Shown here piece after piece: positions 13,352-13,717 of a stretch of 13,717 bases of DNA; position 1 is the first letter of the stretch, and every line of letters begins with the position of its first letter. A program made the translations under genes and the position numbers. This DNA comes from UBA2283 sp041658955. Lineage in GTDB: Bacteria; Patescibacteriota; Microgenomatia; UBA12405. A model generated the notes under the pieces. That model was not told where the DNA came from. It was given only the letters and a program-made list of their open reading frames with translations, and ran no database searches. Location: assembly GCA_041658955.1 (NCBI GenBank), contig JBAZZE010000025.1:1-13717 (forward strand). Direction: 5' to 3'.

Positions 13352-13717
13352 ATGAACAAGAAAATCGTAACTTTTACAATGTCACTTAAACAAAGTCAGT
13401 TTGAAGTGAACCGATTAGAAGAAGAAGCTAATAAACTGGGGGTGGAGGTTAACCGAGCTTTGTACCGAGATTTGAGATTTGATTTAAAAAATGAAAAGCC
13501 AAGAGTATTAGTAAAGAGCGAGGAAGTGACTAGTGATAACACTTTGGGGATGTGGTTTAGAGTGGCAGGTACTGTCAGTGGAAAGTATACCGAAGGAAGA
13601 AATTTGGCGATAAGAATATTACAGAATAGGGTTTTTTGTGCCAATCATGCGGGATACCTTGAGTGGACAAGAATGGGAAAAATTAGTCAACATGGAGTCT
13701 TTTTGGAGTCAGGAATA
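13352..13717 (+). CDS. RimK-like ATP-grasp protein, N-terminal fragment (cut by window end)
   Basis: Open to the window edge, with 122 residues visible, starting MNKKIVTFTMSLKQSQFEVN. The pattern resembles the pre-ATP-grasp domain of the 12264-13235 protein: an N-terminal strand and helix, a segment of the form ANKLGVEVNRALYRDLRFDL (compare KKLGVDLDLVSYNRVCFD), then FRVAGTVSGKYTEG (compare FFRTTGKHWEEVD), and a conserved block NHAGYLEWTRMGKISQHGVF that matches the region just before the nucleotide-binding domain in RimK-like ligases. It is therefore probably a further ATP-grasp ligase paralogue in the cassette. The ATP- and metal-binding residues lie beyond the window, so activity cannot be judged. 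An internal ATG at 13379 is a less likely start because it would remove the first beta strand. The 116-bp gap and its own palindromic -10 region suggest separate transcription. Confidence 0.72.
   Translation, partial: MNKKIVTFTMSLKQSQFEVNRLEEEANKLGVEVNRALYRDLRFDLKNEKPRVLVKSEEVTSDNTLGMWFRVAGTVSGKYTEGRNLAIRILQNRVFCANHAGYLEWTRMGKISQHGVFLESGI

Noticed and set aside
13396..13644. Minus-strand open frame of 82 codons
   Set aside because: It is antisense to the truncated RimK-like gene, which has clear family motifs on the plus strand.
1..13717. CRISPR array, tRNA, rRNA, transposase or integrase genes
   Set aside because: I looked for regularly spaced repeats, cloverleaf-like tRNA features and typical transposase motifs and saw none.

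Overview
The window looks like chromosomal DNA from a Candidate Phyla Radiation (Patescibacteria) bacterium, probably of the Microgenomates/Woesebacteria type. This is inferred from gene content: an array of short two-helix type IV secretion pilins, a VirB6/TrbL-like membrane protein of the kind common in these genomes, long proteins I cannot place, very tight gene packing, and translation starts without recognisable Shine-Dalgarno sequences. TGA serves as a stop (the ATGA overlap at 12264-12267), so the standard bacterial code fits and Gracilibacteria/SR1-type recoding is unlikely.

Layout. Positions 1-377 hold the 3' end of ftsH (plus strand). Convergent to it is a 563-aa minus-strand protein (424-2115) whose C-terminal third resembles purine/uridine nucleoside phosphorylases. 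Divergent from that is a 754-aa soluble orphan (2253-4517, plus). From 9871 down to 4593 the minus strand carries a type IV secretion-like locus: six tandem pilin paralogues (four coupled; a fifth before an intrinsic terminator at 7912-7936; a sixth after it), then a secreted 469-aa protein and a VirB6-like polytopic protein. No VirB4, VirD4 or VirB11 ATPase lies in the window.

From 9974 onward the plus strand carries an amide-ligation cassette, transcribed divergently from the pilin locus: a seven-helix membrane protein of the type usually fused to an inactive transglutaminase; a fusion of an alpha-L-glutamate-ligase-like ATP-grasp enzyme to a retropepsin-like aspartyl protease (DTGA motif); a RimK-type ATP-grasp ligase overlapping it by 4 nt; and, after a GC-rich inverted-repeat element, the start of another ATP-grasp protein cut by the window edge.

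Working model (inference): the minus-strand genes build a pilus or secretion channel in the envelope, while the plus-strand cassette adds and removes amino acids or peptides on a target near the membrane. The shared 102-bp divergent promoter region is the only sequence link between the two. The most interesting parts are the ligase-protease fusion with its membrane partner and extra ligases, the six-fold pilin array, and the apparent leaderless or short-leader expression of several genes.
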